Shown piece after piece: positions 1 to 13,108 of a DNA stretch of 64,000 bases; the first letter of the stretch is position 1, and each line of letters starts with the position of its first letter. The stretch is from Himantopus leucocephalus (taxonomy: Eukaryota > Chordata > Aves > Charadriiformes > Recurvirostridae). The notes under the pieces are model-generated. The model did not search any database. It was not told where the DNA came from and saw only the letters and a program-made list of their open reading frames with translations. Location of the stretch: NCBI GenBank assembly GCA_003993805.1, contig RSEF01000018.1, positions 725,488 to 789,487 of the forward strand. Reading direction: 5' to 3'. Made by a program: the position numbers and the translations under genes.

Positions 1-2519
1 CTCTTAGGGGCATAATGTTGATGGTTTACTGTTGGAGAACAGCCTGCCGTGGGAGTTTCAAAACACATCTGGTTAAAAACTATTTCACCCTTGTCAATAA
101 TAATAGTAATAATAATAATAATAACAGTAATAGTGACGACGACAACAAGAAGAAGCAATACGAAAGCCTAGCAATCATATCTCAGTACGAAATGCTAGCA
201 AGCACATTTCAGCCTGTTTTCTGCTCTGATGCATACTTGCCATGAGTTCTTGTATGCAGAAGGCAAAGCGCACTGTTTATGGTTTTACTGTAGCATCCAA
301 GTACTTTATATGCTTATTTTTCATAACAAAATTACTTTGTCCATAAATCAGGCTAAACTCGGAGGCAGCTTTGACCCATTACCTCAACCTTTTGCTGTAG
401 ATCAGCTGTTCATAAACTGTGCGCCCAGATTTGATGTCCAGGGTTGCATTAGGAAGAAAATATTTGGGAAACACAATTTGCATCACAGCTCTTTAAGTAA
501 GTATTTGGCTTCCTGGAAATGATGACTCATGGTTTGGATGTGCAGAAATGTACCAATAACATAACCTTTCGATCCTCTAATGCCAGACAGATCCGTATAA
601 ACCCGGGCTTCATGCTGCCCAGATGAATGGTACAGCAAGCCATATATATAGTATCACTTTAGACTCGGTCTTTTTGCAATGTGTGGGAAAGATAAAAAAG
701 GGGCAGAACATGACACTGAGGTCAGTCAGCTCCCAGAGCCGTGCTTTATCAGTTCATCTCTGATCAGCTTCTTCCTCTGCCACCCGGGTGATTTAATAAG
801 CAACGGTTTCTGGAGCGGGTCCTGTGTCCTGGCACATTTTATAGGATCTTTTCAGCGCAGCGGCATGTATTAGGTATGAAGAGCTTTACCAAGAAACCTT
901 CTGAGTGTGGGTCTAGCCCCTGGCAGGGTGAAGTGGCTGCACTGTTATTGCTCAGAAAAGTTATATAAAATTGTCATCGGAGAAGCCTCATTTGTTCCCT
1001 AGCACAGGCGGTTAGCAAGCAAAAGGCTAGTTTTCCAAACAGCCACCCTGGAAAGCAGTCGTTCACCCACCAGAAAAGGTTTGTGCAGAGCTCTGCCAGC
1101 CATTGGACACGGGTGAGCTCTTTGTGCTCAAACCCACCTTACACGCCTGGTGGCCTTCAGCTGGGTTTTGCAGAGGTGCATGTAGAAGTGGACCCTGCTT
1201 AGAAGCTGGATGCCAAATACAGAATAAACCAGACAAAACTCAGCTTCTCTGCAGGACAAGTGAGCTCTGCTTTCTGCCACAGTGATCTTTTTCCTGCAGG
1301 AAAATACTCCTCTACAAAACCAAAATCAGTTTTCTGAGGGATTTTTTTTTATTATTATTTCCCAGCAATTCTGTTTGGCATTAACCCTGCATCTGCCTCA
1401 GCCACTGCACTGCATCCTCGGCATTCCCAGTCTGCCCAGTCAGCTGGGCTCCTTGCCGAGCAGATCAGATGAGCCTCATGGGAGCTACGTGGCCACTGCA
1501 CACCCGAGAACCGTCTCGCCAGCGAGCCCCGGGCAGAGGGCAGGTCGGGCATGGGCAACAAGCTCTGAGGGGCAGAGCTGTGCCGGGGCAGACGATGTGT
1601 AATGCACAGCCCAAATGAAAGAAAGTATTTTCCCACTTCTGGGAGGGCTTTTTTTTTTCCCCCTGAATATTTTGCTCTTTGAGATATGATTCAGTTTTCT
1701 CAGACTGAGTCAGGACAAAGAAGAAGAGTAAGAGCTTCCTTCAGAACAGCAATCTTCTGCTCAGCTCCAGCTGCAACAGGAGGATGTCTCAGTACCACCG
1801 CCCCAGAGCAACAGCCTGGTGCTGCTCGGGGGATTTTACGGATAATCCTGGCGATCTTAGTGCCACCCCACCCCACCAGCCCCACATGCCAGCCTGCACC
1901 CGAGTTTGCCATGCACCTCTGCCAATGGGGCAGTGCCCAGCAGAGCTGAAGGGGCAGACAGTAGGAATCACACCTGGAGTCCTAGCAAAAAATGCTGCTG
2001 TTGTTGCAGAAGCAGAGCTCTGTCCCTCATGGGCAAAGCATGGTGAGTTCCCAGCACAGCCTCTGCAAACTTTAAAGGAGTTATCAAAGCCATGGGAAAA
2101 ACAACCTCCAGGAATTTTGTGTGCTGTTGCGTGCCTTCTGTTCGGCTCTCTCTAGATAGCTGCAGCCCCCAAGTGATGTCCAGTCCAAGCATCTGCCCCA
2201 GTCTTTGTCACCTTAAACAACCCCAGCCCGACATAGCTTAACAGATAAAGCACTGAGCATAGACCAGCCCAATGGGAAGATACCCTGAGAAGCAAAGCAC
2301 CGCTAGATACCATTTCTGGGGACTTGTCCAGTTGCCAAATGTGGAAAGGTTTCGCACCTTGTCCCTGCAGACCCCTGGTGCACCGCACCTCAGATAAAAC
2401 ACCTGCATCAGCCTCGAAGCAAGCGCCTTCGAGGCCAGGGGTGCCCAGGGAGTGAGTCTGCAGTGCCCGTGCACCCTGCCTAGCCCCAGGAGGGGGCAAA
2501 GCCCCAGCAGGCCACCGTG
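1..2519. other. Non-coding stretch, no gene recognised
   Basis: I see no recognisable exon or RNA gene here. The open frames are short, overlap on both strands and have no protein-like character. The first 1.1 kb is relatively AT-rich; the rest is GC-richer unique DNA. Apart from the trinucleotide repeat near the left edge there is no repeat I can name. It could be intergenic or intronic; sequence alone does not separate these. Confidence 0.6.
96..158. repeat. (AAT)n microsatellite with degenerate triplet tail
   Basis: An interrupted run of AAT/ATA triplets spans 96-134. It is followed by GAC, ACA and AAG triplets to about 158, so triplet periodicity is kept while the motif changes. This is a typical interrupted trinucleotide microsatellite. 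The asparagine- and aspartate-rich open frame across it is a consequence of the repeat, not evidence of a protein. Confidence 0.9.
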
Positions 2520-2890
2520 CCCCTTCTCTTTGCAGCTGCAGGGCTTTTACCGGCCACCCGGCCCCGCTAGGCTGCAGGAGGCAAAGGGGATGCTGCGGCT
2601 GGCGGCTTTGCCTCGAGCCTCCCCCTGCTCCCATGCACGCGCGCGGGCTGCAGCTGGCCCGCGGCGTGCGCTGCAGATGGATTGCACAGCTGCGGGGATC
2701 TGGCAAGCAGCTGGCTGCCTCGGCACTTGTTAGCGAGGAGAGCTGAGCCGGGATCGCCTTTGCTCCAAGGAGCCCCGGAACAGCCGCCTGCCCCAGCAGA
2801 GGGACAGTCCCTCTGCGCCGCTCGGGGAGACGGGGAAGCGTGAACCTNTGTCCCTTTGCGCTGCTCGGGGAGACGGGGAAGAGTGAACCT
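2520..2890. promoter_or_regulatory. Small CpG-rich patch (weak CpG-island candidate)
   Basis: By eye this segment is roughly two-thirds G+C and has about 27 CpG dinucleotides in 350 bases, well above its surroundings. Examples are the cacgcgcgcgggc stretch near 2,636 and the gcccgcggcgtgcgc stretch near 2,657. It may be a small or orphan CpG island. No exon, splice donor or TATA element that I trust is attached. The right part consists of a 43-bp tandem duplication, which inflates the CpG count. Confidence 0.35.
2806..2890. repeat. 43-bp tandem duplication with an N at the junction
   Basis: Two copies lie at 2,806-2,847 and 2,849-2,890. They share the core ctcggggagacggggaag and the end gtgaacct, and differ at only a few positions. 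The single ambiguous base at 2,848 falls exactly at the copy junction. This suggests consensus uncertainty or a copy-number difference at this minisatellite. Confidence 0.85.
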
Positions 2891-5686
2891 GCCCACGTTT
2901 CTGCATTTGCAGCACCACCCCGTATTTCACCCAGGCTCTGCCCTGCCCCTCAGCTGGTCGTCTCCTCGGCCTTCCTTTGGTAGGAGGGGAGATGAACACG
3001 GCCATTGGGGGATATGCATGCAGGATGTTTACTGGGAAGACTGAGCCCTGTCTGACATCCCTGCTGATCCCAGAGCACGTGCTGGTGGCCACAGACACAA
3101 GCCCCAAGCCCTGACAGCCCCATCGTGCCATGTTCCGGTATTTCTAAGCAGGGCAGCTCCAGCACAGCAGTGGCAGGGGCTTCTCCAGGCTTCCTCCACG
3201 CCTGCCAGCACTCTCTGCTGGGGAGGACAGGGGTCCGCTCGCCCGGGGCTGCCCGGCTTCCTCTCGCTTGGCCCAGCTTGTCCCTCCCCAGCAGGCAGAG
3301 AGCCAGAGTACCATCACCTCCAGCAGGCAGTTTTACTGGCTGACACTATAAATGTACTGTGCTCTCATGGATTTGATGCTGTTTTTATGAACTTGGAGCT
3401 CAGTGCGGCTGTTTAGTTTGAGATGAGCGAGGAATGTATTAATAGTTGGGTAAAGCGCACTCCGAGCTTCTAATCTGACCGAGCTGTTTGCTTTAGGGAA
3501 AAAACACTTCACTTTTTCCATTCATTACTATTCTTTGTTAGTGGATCGAGCACCCGCCCACAGCACACCGGAGACTGCTTTAACCCCTCTCCCACTGCAC
3601 CCCAGCCACCCACGGTGTCCCATGGGGAGGAAAGAGGATTTGGCAGAGGGCGTCACCAAGCTTTTCCCCCCCCTGGACCGTGCTGAAACCCACGGGCGCA
3701 AATCGTAACCTGTGCTTGCAGGGGGAGCAGCGACACGGGGCTGGGCTCAGCCGGATGCATGGAGCGAAGATGCTGCATCGCAAATGCGTTGCTGCTGGCA
3801 CTGCACCCGTGGGCACCCAGCAGCAGCCGGGGTCTCACCCACCCAGGCAGGACCCTTCACCCTGGTGTTGCCCACAGCCAGGAGGAGGACACTGGTCTAG
3901 CAGCTGTGTCCACCCCACTGGTGGCCAGACCCAGCAAGAGCCTGGGTGTAATAACCTGGCCGCTGCCCTGCTCTCCCATTGATGAAGAGAAAGTGGAGCG
4001 TCTTCACCAAACAGTCTCTTTTTAATTAGAGAAGACACGTTGTGTTCCGGGGGCTTGTCCTGCTCCTGCCTGCCCAGTCCGCCTGGAGTGCAGCGATTGA
4101 TTTACGTTCAGATGAGGATCTCAGCGGCGTCCTGCTAAGTCTCTTATCCAGCATGAACTTTCCATAAGCAAGGCTCTATTTTTAACTCTGCAAGGCCGAG
4201 GAGAGGGGTTGTCTTGCGGGGAGGAGGGGGTGAGGAAGTCAGTCTGCACAGCGAGCTTTGAGCTTGCCGGCGGACTGGTACCAGCAGACTCTCCTGGGCA
4301 CCGCCGTGCCGCCCCAAGTGCCAGCATGGTGGGAAAGCAATGGCAAGGTGGCCCGTGGGCTCCAGCTCGGCAGCCTCCTGGTAACACGGAGGGGTCGGTG
4401 CAGGAGCAGTGTTTGGAGGAGACTGTTCTGGTGGAGAACCGAACTGGGGTGAAACCAGGAGAAGCACAGCATAAATCCCATGCCTGGCAGCCCCAGCACA
4501 GCCTGTGGCAGAGATCAGCGGGTTGTCCCTGGGGTAAGGCAGCATGCAGACATGGGCAGTCCTTCACAGGGGCAGCGAAGCATGTCTCCAGGAGCAGAGC
4601 ACAGGGAGGCTGGGAGCCCAAGAGACTGGGGAGAGAGCTGGCACCAGCACGCCGGTAACATGGAGGACAGCTCGAAGGCACAACCCACTGCGCTGGCAGA
4701 CTCGATTGCACTCGTACACACTCGACTGCACTCGCACACACTCGACTAGCTACACCTGCTCCCAGACACATGTGCATGAGTGGGCTCTGACCCAGCCAGA
4801 TCTCCAAATCTGTGGGGCAGGAGGGCACTGCTGCCCACAGCGAGCCCCAGGGCCACATGCTGCAACGTGCCACTGAAGAGGATTACCCCAGGGGTGCAGG
4901 TGCCTGGCAGACAGTAGAAGACCCTTTGCCTTTTCATGGTGGGTTAGACATGGGGGCAGGCAGTGGGGTGGTGTCCCACTGGCCACCATGGAGGGGAGAT
5001 CCCATGGCGGGAGCTTTGCATCCACCCCAGAGCTAGCAGGTCGGGACCATGAGGGGTCTCACCCCTGTGCCACGGGGTGCCCATCCCCATGTGGGTGAGG
5101 GTAACGGGCCCTTCCAGAACTTGGGATGCGATGGCTTGAAGCCATCGCTGATGACCCAGTGGGTGCCAGCAGCCCATTTCGTGGGGTACAGAGGTGCTTC
5201 CTCGCCTTACAGAGCCTGCACTGAGCCTCACTTCAGCTGCAAGGACACATCTCTGCTGCCAGTGGAGGGCAGGGGGAAGGTCTCTGCATCTGCCAGCTCA
5301 CCCTCCAGCGAGGGTTGCACGCGAGCCTGCGCCTCTCCTCCCAGCACGCAGGGCCAGAGCTCAGCCGCTGCGATCACCCGGCATTGCAGCTCCACCAGCG
5401 CTTCCCAGCTCCGCTTGTTTATTATGATGTTTTGAAAGAGAAGCGCAAAGGTTAGTGGAGCTGGGCAGAGTGCTGTAAATCACAGCGGAGGGACGGCACG
5501 CTGCGGAGGCTCTTCCAGAGGAGAGCAGCCCACACACCAGCTGGGGAAGCGGAGCGGCCATCCCTGCTGCAACAGCACCCACGGGAGTTCCACGTGTCCC
5601 CATGGTCCAAGCAGACCAGGGGCAGCGCTGCCTGCTAGGAGGAAGGTGATGGTGTGGGGCCAGCAAGAGCCCCTGTAGCAGCCACC
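2891..5686. other. Non-coding stretch, no gene recognised
   Basis: Unique, fairly GC-rich DNA. The longest open frames here (for example minus strand 4,121-4,873) overlap frames on the other strand and are rich in Cys, Pro, Ser and Trp, as expected from GC-rich non-coding DNA. A 20-bp minisatellite lies at 4,701-4,750. Nothing else could be identified. Confidence 0.55.
4701..4750. repeat. 20-bp minisatellite, about 2.5 copies
   Basis: The unit ctcgactgcactcgcacaca is seen at 4,721-4,740. A diverged copy precedes it at 4,701-4,720, and a half copy (ctcgactagc) follows at 4,741-4,750. Each unit is itself built from two related 10-base halves starting with ctcg. It is short and of low copy number. 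Confidence 0.85.
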
Positions 5687-5717
5687 GGGGGGGGGGCTGC
5701 CAGGGCTGGGATGGGGG
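5687..5717 (+). other. G-quadruplex-type G-run cluster
   Basis: A run of ten G's (5,687-5,696) is followed by G3, G3 and G5 runs at 5,703, 5,708 and 5,713, separated by loops of 2-6 bases. This satisfies the usual G3+N1-7 pattern on the plus strand. Whether it folds, or is used, is not known from the sequence. Confidence 0.6.
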
Positions 5718-6639
5718 CTGAGCTGCGGATAGATATCACACCATCTCCCCAGCTAATAAAACCCCTCCAAATTCCTCCCTGGCACAGAAAGGCCAGGATC
5801 CCACCAGGTGGGGGACAGAGGGACAGCAGAGACCCTCTCCCCAGGGTGTCATGAGGAGCAGTGGAGCCCCTTGGGCCCTGCCCCAGGGGACTGCCACATT
5901 CCTGGTGGCCCTGGGGCTCAGCAGGGACCAGCACCCTGTGCAGCTCATCTCCCCTGGACCTAAAGCCTCTCTCCTTTCTCTATTTACTCGAATCCCTGAA
6001 CCACTGACGGATCACAGATATATCCCTCCACAGCAAACTTTTATTTTCCATGCACGCTAGATTTTCACACAGTCACAACCCCACAATTAGCCTCTGCAGC
6101 ATGTTCCCAAGCACTCTGTCCCATCCAATTTTAAATTACTCCAGCAATAGAGCTCTTGCTCTGTCCCCGGGGAAACCACTCTGCTCCCATAGATCTTGCT
6201 GCCCGGAAGACAGAATTTTGCTGATATCCATCCCACATTTTCCTCCAGTTGTATTCATTGTGGGGCTCTCAGCTGCACTGCCACAGGCAGTTACATCTCC
6301 TCTCCTTCCACGGTTCTTCAAGCATTTGCCTATTTGCAGTGACCTTTCTGGTCAGCTGTTTTTCCCACTTTTAGCTCTTCTGCCCTTTAGGCTTGTCAGC
6401 ATCTCATCATTTTGTTTAGCTTTGCACAAGAGATGGAATCTCAGCAGGGCTGTGCTGATTCCTACAAACTGTGTGATTCCTACAAACGCTTTCCAAACCC
6501 ATGTCGGGGTCTCCCTTCCCCAGCTTTACGGTGCAAATTGCTGTTTGATTAGGAAGGGCTGGCCCTGAGATGGACTTGAGTGCTGACACTCTCACGTCTG
6601 TAAAGGAGGAGGTTTGCTCCCCTCAGTCACACATCTTCC

Positions 6640-7140
6640 CTCTCCCAGGCTGTGTTTATGATTTTCCTTGCAAAATAAACCTTGCTTTATTGTTGATACA
6701 GAGACAAAAGTGAGTGTTAATATGGAGTTAAGCACAACAGGCATTTAGAAGAGTCACCGTTTTAAAGATGCTATGGTGCACAGGTCAATTCAAAACTTCC
6801 CCTACACTAATTTACTGTGGGGATTAATGACTTATATCCTGACAAATCGGAGTACCAGTAAATCAGACTGCAAGAAGGCAGGCACAAGAATTTCCACCCA
6901 TCAGAAAAGTCAACACTGAGAATTTTCTTCTGATTCTCATTAAATTAATGTGTAAAGGTCTGGACATTCGCTGGGTCAAAACTTAAAAATAAGTTTCATA
7001 TTGCCTGATTACTATACCAAAGGTATACTATATGATGCTTAGTATATAATAACATCTAGTGGCATGCTTTATAACAAAATAAAACAAAACATAAGAATTT
7101 TTGCATTGAAGTGCTTCTGATATTTTAGTTGTGCATATAA
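6640..7140. other. AT-rich low-CpG block (candidate conserved non-coding element)
   Basis: The block is clearly AT-rich against GC-richer flanks, nearly free of CpG, and contains no nameable repeat or open frame. Such islands in bird genomes are often conserved regulatory elements, but old decayed repeats look similar. No function is claimed; cross-species alignment would decide. Confidence 0.25.
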
Positions 7141-9405
7141 AGCATGAAAACTTCGATGATTGATTTAGACATTTTTCTAACAATAATGAGCATGGAAACC
7201 AAGCCACTTCTATGTGCTCTCCACAGCAGCATCCAAGGGAAAATGCTCAGCCCAAAACTCCTACGTGAGGAGCCGTGAGACCAAGGACCCCCTGCAGTAG
7301 AGCACCCAGCAGTCCTCCCTGGCTGTGTGGTCCAAGGCACAAACCCTTTCTTGCCCAATTTTCCCAGAAATCTTCTGAGGCAAACAAATACACATTGAAG
7401 GGATGAAAAATATAGCAACATAGAAAATCTCAGCCCCTGTTCCCAGTATATTTAATTGGAAATTTTATTTTTTCACTTCTTTTCTCAGTTTTTTTTTCCC
7501 CTTCACTTTTCTTGTGAACACACAGCCACGCCTTGGGAAAGATGAGAAAGCCAAGCGCTCCCCCATGGGCCATCATTGTGCCCTGATGTGCTGAGGACGT
7601 TATGGGTACCAAGGGCATCACGGGTGCCGAGGGCATCTCAGGTGCCGGAGTAGGTGCAAGGCCTGGAGCGGGGCGGTGGGTGAGGTGTCGGCATCTCCCT
7701 GCTTCCCCTGAGCGATGGTTATCGACCCCATAATCACCCTGCCTGCTGGGAAGCAGAGAGCCCAGCTCTCACTGCATTTCTACTGGCACATTTCACCTCT
7801 AATTTGGGAAAAAATCTGGCATCCCACCCTTGCAGGGCTGCCAAGGGCTGCTCTAGATAATCTCTTTAAATAGAACGACGCAAAGTCTCCACTCCACTGA
7901 TGTCATGGGCAAAATTCCTGCCGGATTCAGTGAGACCCCGGCCCACCCGTGATCATCCCAGTGTGAAGGGTACGAGCCCGTCCACCCATCGCTGCCTGGC
8001 CTGGGGTGGTGTGCCCACAAGTGTAGGATGGAGACAGTGGTGGCAGGCCTGTTCCCACAGCCCCCGGGGCCAGGGCTGTACCCCTGTTTGTGGCTGTCAG
8101 CGCTGGGTGAGATTTCACCCCAGGTGAACCATGTCGCACGACTGTCTGGGATCATGTCCCCCTTCTGACAATTTCCCTGTGGCAAATGGCACTGATGCCA
8201 TCACCCTGACAAGCTGCTTTCCATCCTCCCTATGTGTGACAACAACACTGGAGACAACGAACTTTTCCTGCAGTGCTTGTGCCGAGATGTCCCTGTGCCT
8301 CAGCCACGCGGAGCTGCTGGGGGACCCCAGGAGCAGCCAGCAGTGCCCCTTCCCCATGCAGGTGGTGTCATCGCTCCCCACACAGAGGGATGTTCCTTGG
8401 GGACATGGTCACTCCCTGGCCAGCCAAGCACTGCCTCCATGGCCCTCTGGCACACTTGTGACTTGGACAGTTCACAAGAAAAGGGACCAGGGCCACTCGT
8501 AGGTCTACCACCACTAGGCAGAGCTCCCTCACCCTTAGGACCACCTGGAGAAGGGGGAATGATCTTCCGCTCATAACCCTGACCTGAGTTTTGGGATCGC
8601 AGTCTGGAGGAGACCTCAAAGTACATGAAGTTCAGTGCCCACAGCTGCAGCACACATCAAACAGCCTCTTTTGCAGGCTTATCCTGCTCCATCTGAGCCC
8701 CAGTCCGAACCTCAACCTTTTCCAAAATCTCCCATCCTGTCCCTCTTGGTGATCCAGCTCCCAGCTCTGCTGGTTCCTCCTGTGACACTGCGTGAGCCCT
8801 GCCCAGTCCTCAGGAGTAAAGTGAAGTTGCTTTTTCTTATTTCTCACAGAAAGTTTTGAGTCCCAGGAAATGATTGAAGATGAAAGCCTCTGACTGTCGT
8901 GCTGAGCCTGTCCTTGCCCACAGTCTCGCAGGTGAGGATGGTTGGCAGGGACAGCCCTCAGAGGAGGACAGGGGAAGTCCAAGCAGTTCAGCTGCCAGGA
9001 GATGTGCAATGAGAGGCTAAACTGCAGTTCCAGCCCCTTCACTTTTTGATGAAAAATTAGAAAGATATAATGGAAATCTAATTATTTCTGCAAAACATGG
9101 TTTCTTTACATGCAAGGTTTTTTTTTTTCCTAACTTTCCTCAGTTCCCTCCTAAGAGCCACACTCCCGTCTCTCCAGCCTGTTTACGTGGGACACACTCC
9201 AGAGGCAGGGCACGTCTCTCGCTGGGGGCTGGTTCACAGGGCTCGACGTCGCTCAGGCCGTGCTCACACTAACTGCACCAGAAACAGCAACTGTCCCCCA
9301 GGCTGAGCGGTTCCCCAGGAAGCACCACACCAGCGGTATTTTGATTTGTGCAGGAATAAGCTCCACAGGTGCCTCCAGGACTGACAAAATACATTTTCAC
9401 AAAAA

Positions 9406-9450
9406 TGCACACACGTGTGCTTGCACACACAGACACACACACACGTGCAC
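9406..9450. repeat. Interrupted (CA)n microsatellite
   Basis: A run of CA/AC dinucleotides is interrupted by gtgtgctt and ag, and ends in cacgtgcac. It is an ordinary, imperfect dinucleotide microsatellite. Confidence 0.9.
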
Positions 9451-12009
9451 CAGGCAATTAACCTGGGGAACCCCTTGCTGCAAGATATCGTAGATGGAAC
9501 ATTATGCTGCTTCTGACCCCATATCAGCAATACTACTGAAAATAAAAGGTGGTAGTGCAATAAATCAGTATCTATGCTGCACAGACTGGGTAACTACCCG
9601 GCAGAGTATTCAGGGCATCACTGTGTATTACAGGGATTTCCAGGACTTTCTCTGAGCTAGTGATGAAAGAGGGCAGGACATGGGGGTCCCATTATGCTAA
9701 CAAGAAAATTACCCCTAGATCTGGTCTACTGCTTCCAACAAGAAGACAACTCTCCATCCACTCTGAGCAAAGGGATTTTTTTGCTGAGACCTAAATGCTA
9801 GGTGGTGGCTAGTGGGTTGTCTCTGCATCAGAGGTGCCAGGAGCTCCCTGGTAAATGCCTGCCAGGTAAAACCAAGGTGGTGTCCCTGGAGTCATTGGCG
9901 GCTGGGGGGTCCCTGTGCTGCCAGGGCAGTGTCGGTGGACACTGACAGCTGCATGCGGGAGCTGCTCAGGGAGGGATGTATTTCCTAGGCTGACTCTAGG
10001 GGTCATCAGCCTTCAGCTTTCACATATAGGACTTGTCAACTCGCGTATCCAAGACCTCTGAAGGCAGCTGTCTCCAAAGGCCACCGAGAGACCCAGACAG
10101 CCAGTGGATAAACAGACACTGTGTTTTGCTGAAGGATGCAAGTCCAAAATCCAGCTCTTCCAAGCAGGAAGGGTTCCCCACCACAGCGGCATGATGCAGG
10201 CTGGGGCAGGCAGCGGGTGCTGGACCTTCCTGGGAGGAAACCACACATCATTTCTGCTCAGTGGACAGAAATCAACTCTGAAAGGAGCCAGACCTGCCAC
10301 CATGATGGGCTTGCAGGGCACAGGGCTGCCTCTGGATGGTGCTGACCCAGCCTCGTTAGGAGGAAGGGATTGGCAGCTGTATCTAAATCTAAACCTTCCC
10401 CAGCAGAGTTGTTAATAAGCTGTCTGCAAGCGCCTGCTTCAAGAGTTACAACAGCTTCAGGGCAGGGGCTGTTTCCTCGATCTGCAAGGGGAAGATTAAT
10501 AGTGAATATCAACAATGAATTAACTGGCAGCTCCTCTCCGTGTGGCAACCAATTAAAAATACCTCCAGGTTTTTTAAGGCAGTGGCTGTAGCTGTTCTCC
10601 AGCATCCCAAGAGAAGCAGCTCTTTCTCAGGGTGCCAGTGAGCCCAGCTCACGGCAAAGGAAAGGCTTTGACCAAGTCCAGCAGACTGTTAGCTAAAAAG
10701 CACCTGGAAAAGACTCACATAAGCCACTCCAGACTGTCCCTGCTCCTGTTTCCCGGTGGGGTTTGCTCAGGAGTGATGACTGCAGAGGCAAACGAGGATG
10801 CACTGGGTGCCCTGCTCTGCGCTCAGCCTGGGTGCGAGCACACGCTGCTCCCCTCCAACGTCTCTGTGCCACGGTACGGCGCGGGTGCTGCCGTGCACAG
10901 CCAAACCGCACACCGCACCACAGCAGCCCGGTGCCTCTGCCTGCAAGGTGCGGACAGAGCGCAACTTCACAGCAAGACGCCAAAGCCCAGAGCTCCTGGC
11001 TGCCTGAAACAAAGTGCGTCAGCAGTATTATGTCAGTCTCTCAGTCTCTTCAACTAAATGGAAATGGTCCCGTGGGATGTTTAGATTACGCTGTACTAGT
11101 GTTTTCTGGCTGGAAAGCCGTTAGACCAACCTCTTAGAAGAACCGTCCTTGGTGCGTGGCAGGAGAACGTGCCCGTGGCCATCCAGAGTAGCAGAGCAGA
11201 ACCGAGACACAGGAATGGTGCCCAGCCCCTGGCACTGGTGGGCAGGAGTGCCAAGCAGTGAGGGGAGGGCGTGCAAAGGGAGAGGAGAAGAAAGGTTGGA
11301 AAGGGGGTTACAGTGGGCACAGTACCCTGAGGTATAGATACAGGGAGGATTCAGATGTAGGAGCAGTTTTGCTTCCCATACCCCTTGCGCTGTGGCTGCA
11401 CTGGGATTCAGGCACCAGCTGGAAGAAAAGTGCATGAGAAGTCAAGGGAACCCAGGGAGCCGGGAGCTGGAAAATGCTAGGGAAGGGGGCAGCACTGAGG
11501 GACATGTCATTATCTGGATGCTAACATGTTGCTCCAGCATGGCCAGGCACAGTCTGTCCCCCCAGTCCTGCAGCAGTGACACACCGCAGAAGTAAGGATG
11601 CAGCAGGGTCATTCCTCGAGGACACAGTGCACGCCACTCACTGACAACCAGGAGAGGGACCTGAGATGGGGTAAGGGTGAAAAAGGTTGCTGTGAGTTGT
11701 CACCTTTGAGCTCAGGGGACATGGGGACCAGGTGGGGTCACAGGGTGGTGCAAGAGGACCCTCGTGGGCTCTATGCTGTCAAAGATGGAGACCACCCATT
11801 GGCACACCAGTGTGGTAACAACTTATTCAGCCTCCACAGATGTTGTCTGAGGAGGAGGCAGGGAGGACTTGTTGAGTGCATCAGCACTGACCCATGGATG
11901 GGGGCATACTACCCACGCTGGCCCCCTCCTGGCTCTGTTCCAGAGGCACAGCAAGTGAGGTGTGCACACTTGCAACTCGAGCTGGCAGCGTCACAATCCC
12001 ATTTCAAAG

Positions 12010-12340
12010 AAAATTCTGCCATTTGGAGATTTGTTTTTGTCTCTAATCAGAATGAAAACAACAAATTTTCAACCAGCCAGTCACGTGTAATTTGAAGAAT
12101 GGCACTAGGGCCAATTGAAGTAATTTGGTTTGATTTTTTTTCTTTTACTTCTCATTTTTATGAGGTATAGTGGAATAATAAAGTCAGTAGGATATAGAAA
12201 CAAAAAGTCAAAACAAAAAATCAGAGCGTTTCACCAGCTAATGTAAAAGCCAAACATCTTGACTTCAGCAGAATGTTTCATTTCAATGGTTTTTCTAAAC
12301 AAATTTAGTTCCTATGGAAAGTTTCCATTGAGATGAATTG
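12010..12340. repeat. Probable ancient interspersed repeat, family not identified
   Basis: The segment is AT-rich and full of recurring words such as gaaaac, tttcatttcaatgg and tttccatt. Decayed interspersed repeats rich in these words are common in bird and reptile genomes. The segment at 48,290-48,660 has the same texture. I cannot name the family or set exact ends. It could instead be an AT-rich unique segment. Confidence 0.35.
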
Positions 12341-13108
12341 GCAGAAAAGTGTGACCAGCACTCCTGGCAGGGCACAGGCTGTCTCTGTGGTTATGCACAT
12401 CCTTGTGCACGGAGGAATGGTACACAACCCACCTCTGAGCACAAACAGGCACCCGCATGCCTCCTCCAGTATGTTCCTCAAATTCATCACCTAGAAATCC
12501 CTGCATGCCAGTTGTGGAGCTGAACTTGAGCTCTTCATCCAGCTATCTGCCTGGTACTTGTTATAATCTGGTGGATATGGAGCCACTGAGCCATAAACCG
12601 CCTTCAAGTGGATCACTTCAAACTGGAACAAGATCTTACAGGAGGTTGTTCATCTGCTGTTGATGTCTACAAGGCCCTGCCCATGGGAAGACATCCGTGC
12701 TGTCAGTTTGGGGCACAGAAATGAGCACGTGGGCTTTGTAGCTCACTCCCCACAAAACCAGTGCTTCCAGTCTGAGCTAAGCAGAAGATCTTATGGCCTC
12801 CCCAGATATGCAACTCCATCCAGCATGGCTGTGGAGTCAGTCAACATGGGGCACTGATGGGTGTATTTGTGGGTTTAGATGTCCCCCCATTTGGTGGCAG
12901 CCTCTGCTCTGCCTGAATAAGAACTATCAGGCACCCATGGACAGGGGCAAAGGGTCCCCAGACTTCACCCACACAAAGCATTGGAGAAGGCCACAGCTTC
13001 CATTTCCAGCCCACCATAGAGGAGGCAGCAGTGCCCCATGTGGCACAGCCGTGTGGCTTTAGTCTTCTGCGGGCTCTCTCATCAAGTGAATAGAAGCCTA
13101 CTGGTCAC

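Larger units (their letters stand above)
5718..13108. other. Non-coding stretch, no gene recognised
   Basis: I see no gene. Sub-features: an AT-rich, low-CpG block at 6,640-7,140; an 18-bp imperfect tandem pair near 7,604-7,640; a CA repeat at 9,406-9,450; and an AT-rich tract at 12,010-12,340 that looks like an old interspersed repeat. The remaining sequence is unique and of mixed composition, with only short overlapping open frames. Confidence 0.55.

Noticed and set aside
96..245. Asparagine/aspartate-rich open frame near the left edge
   Set aside because: It is created entirely by the AAT microsatellite and its triplet tail.
4121..4873. 250-codon minus-strand open frame
   Set aside because: Cys/Pro/Ser-rich with overlapping frames on both strands; includes a minisatellite; no family resemblance.
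9406..9450. CA/TG tracts here and at 22,210-22,250 as functional Z-DNA or promoter elements
   Set aside because: Ordinary interrupted microsatellites with no supporting context.
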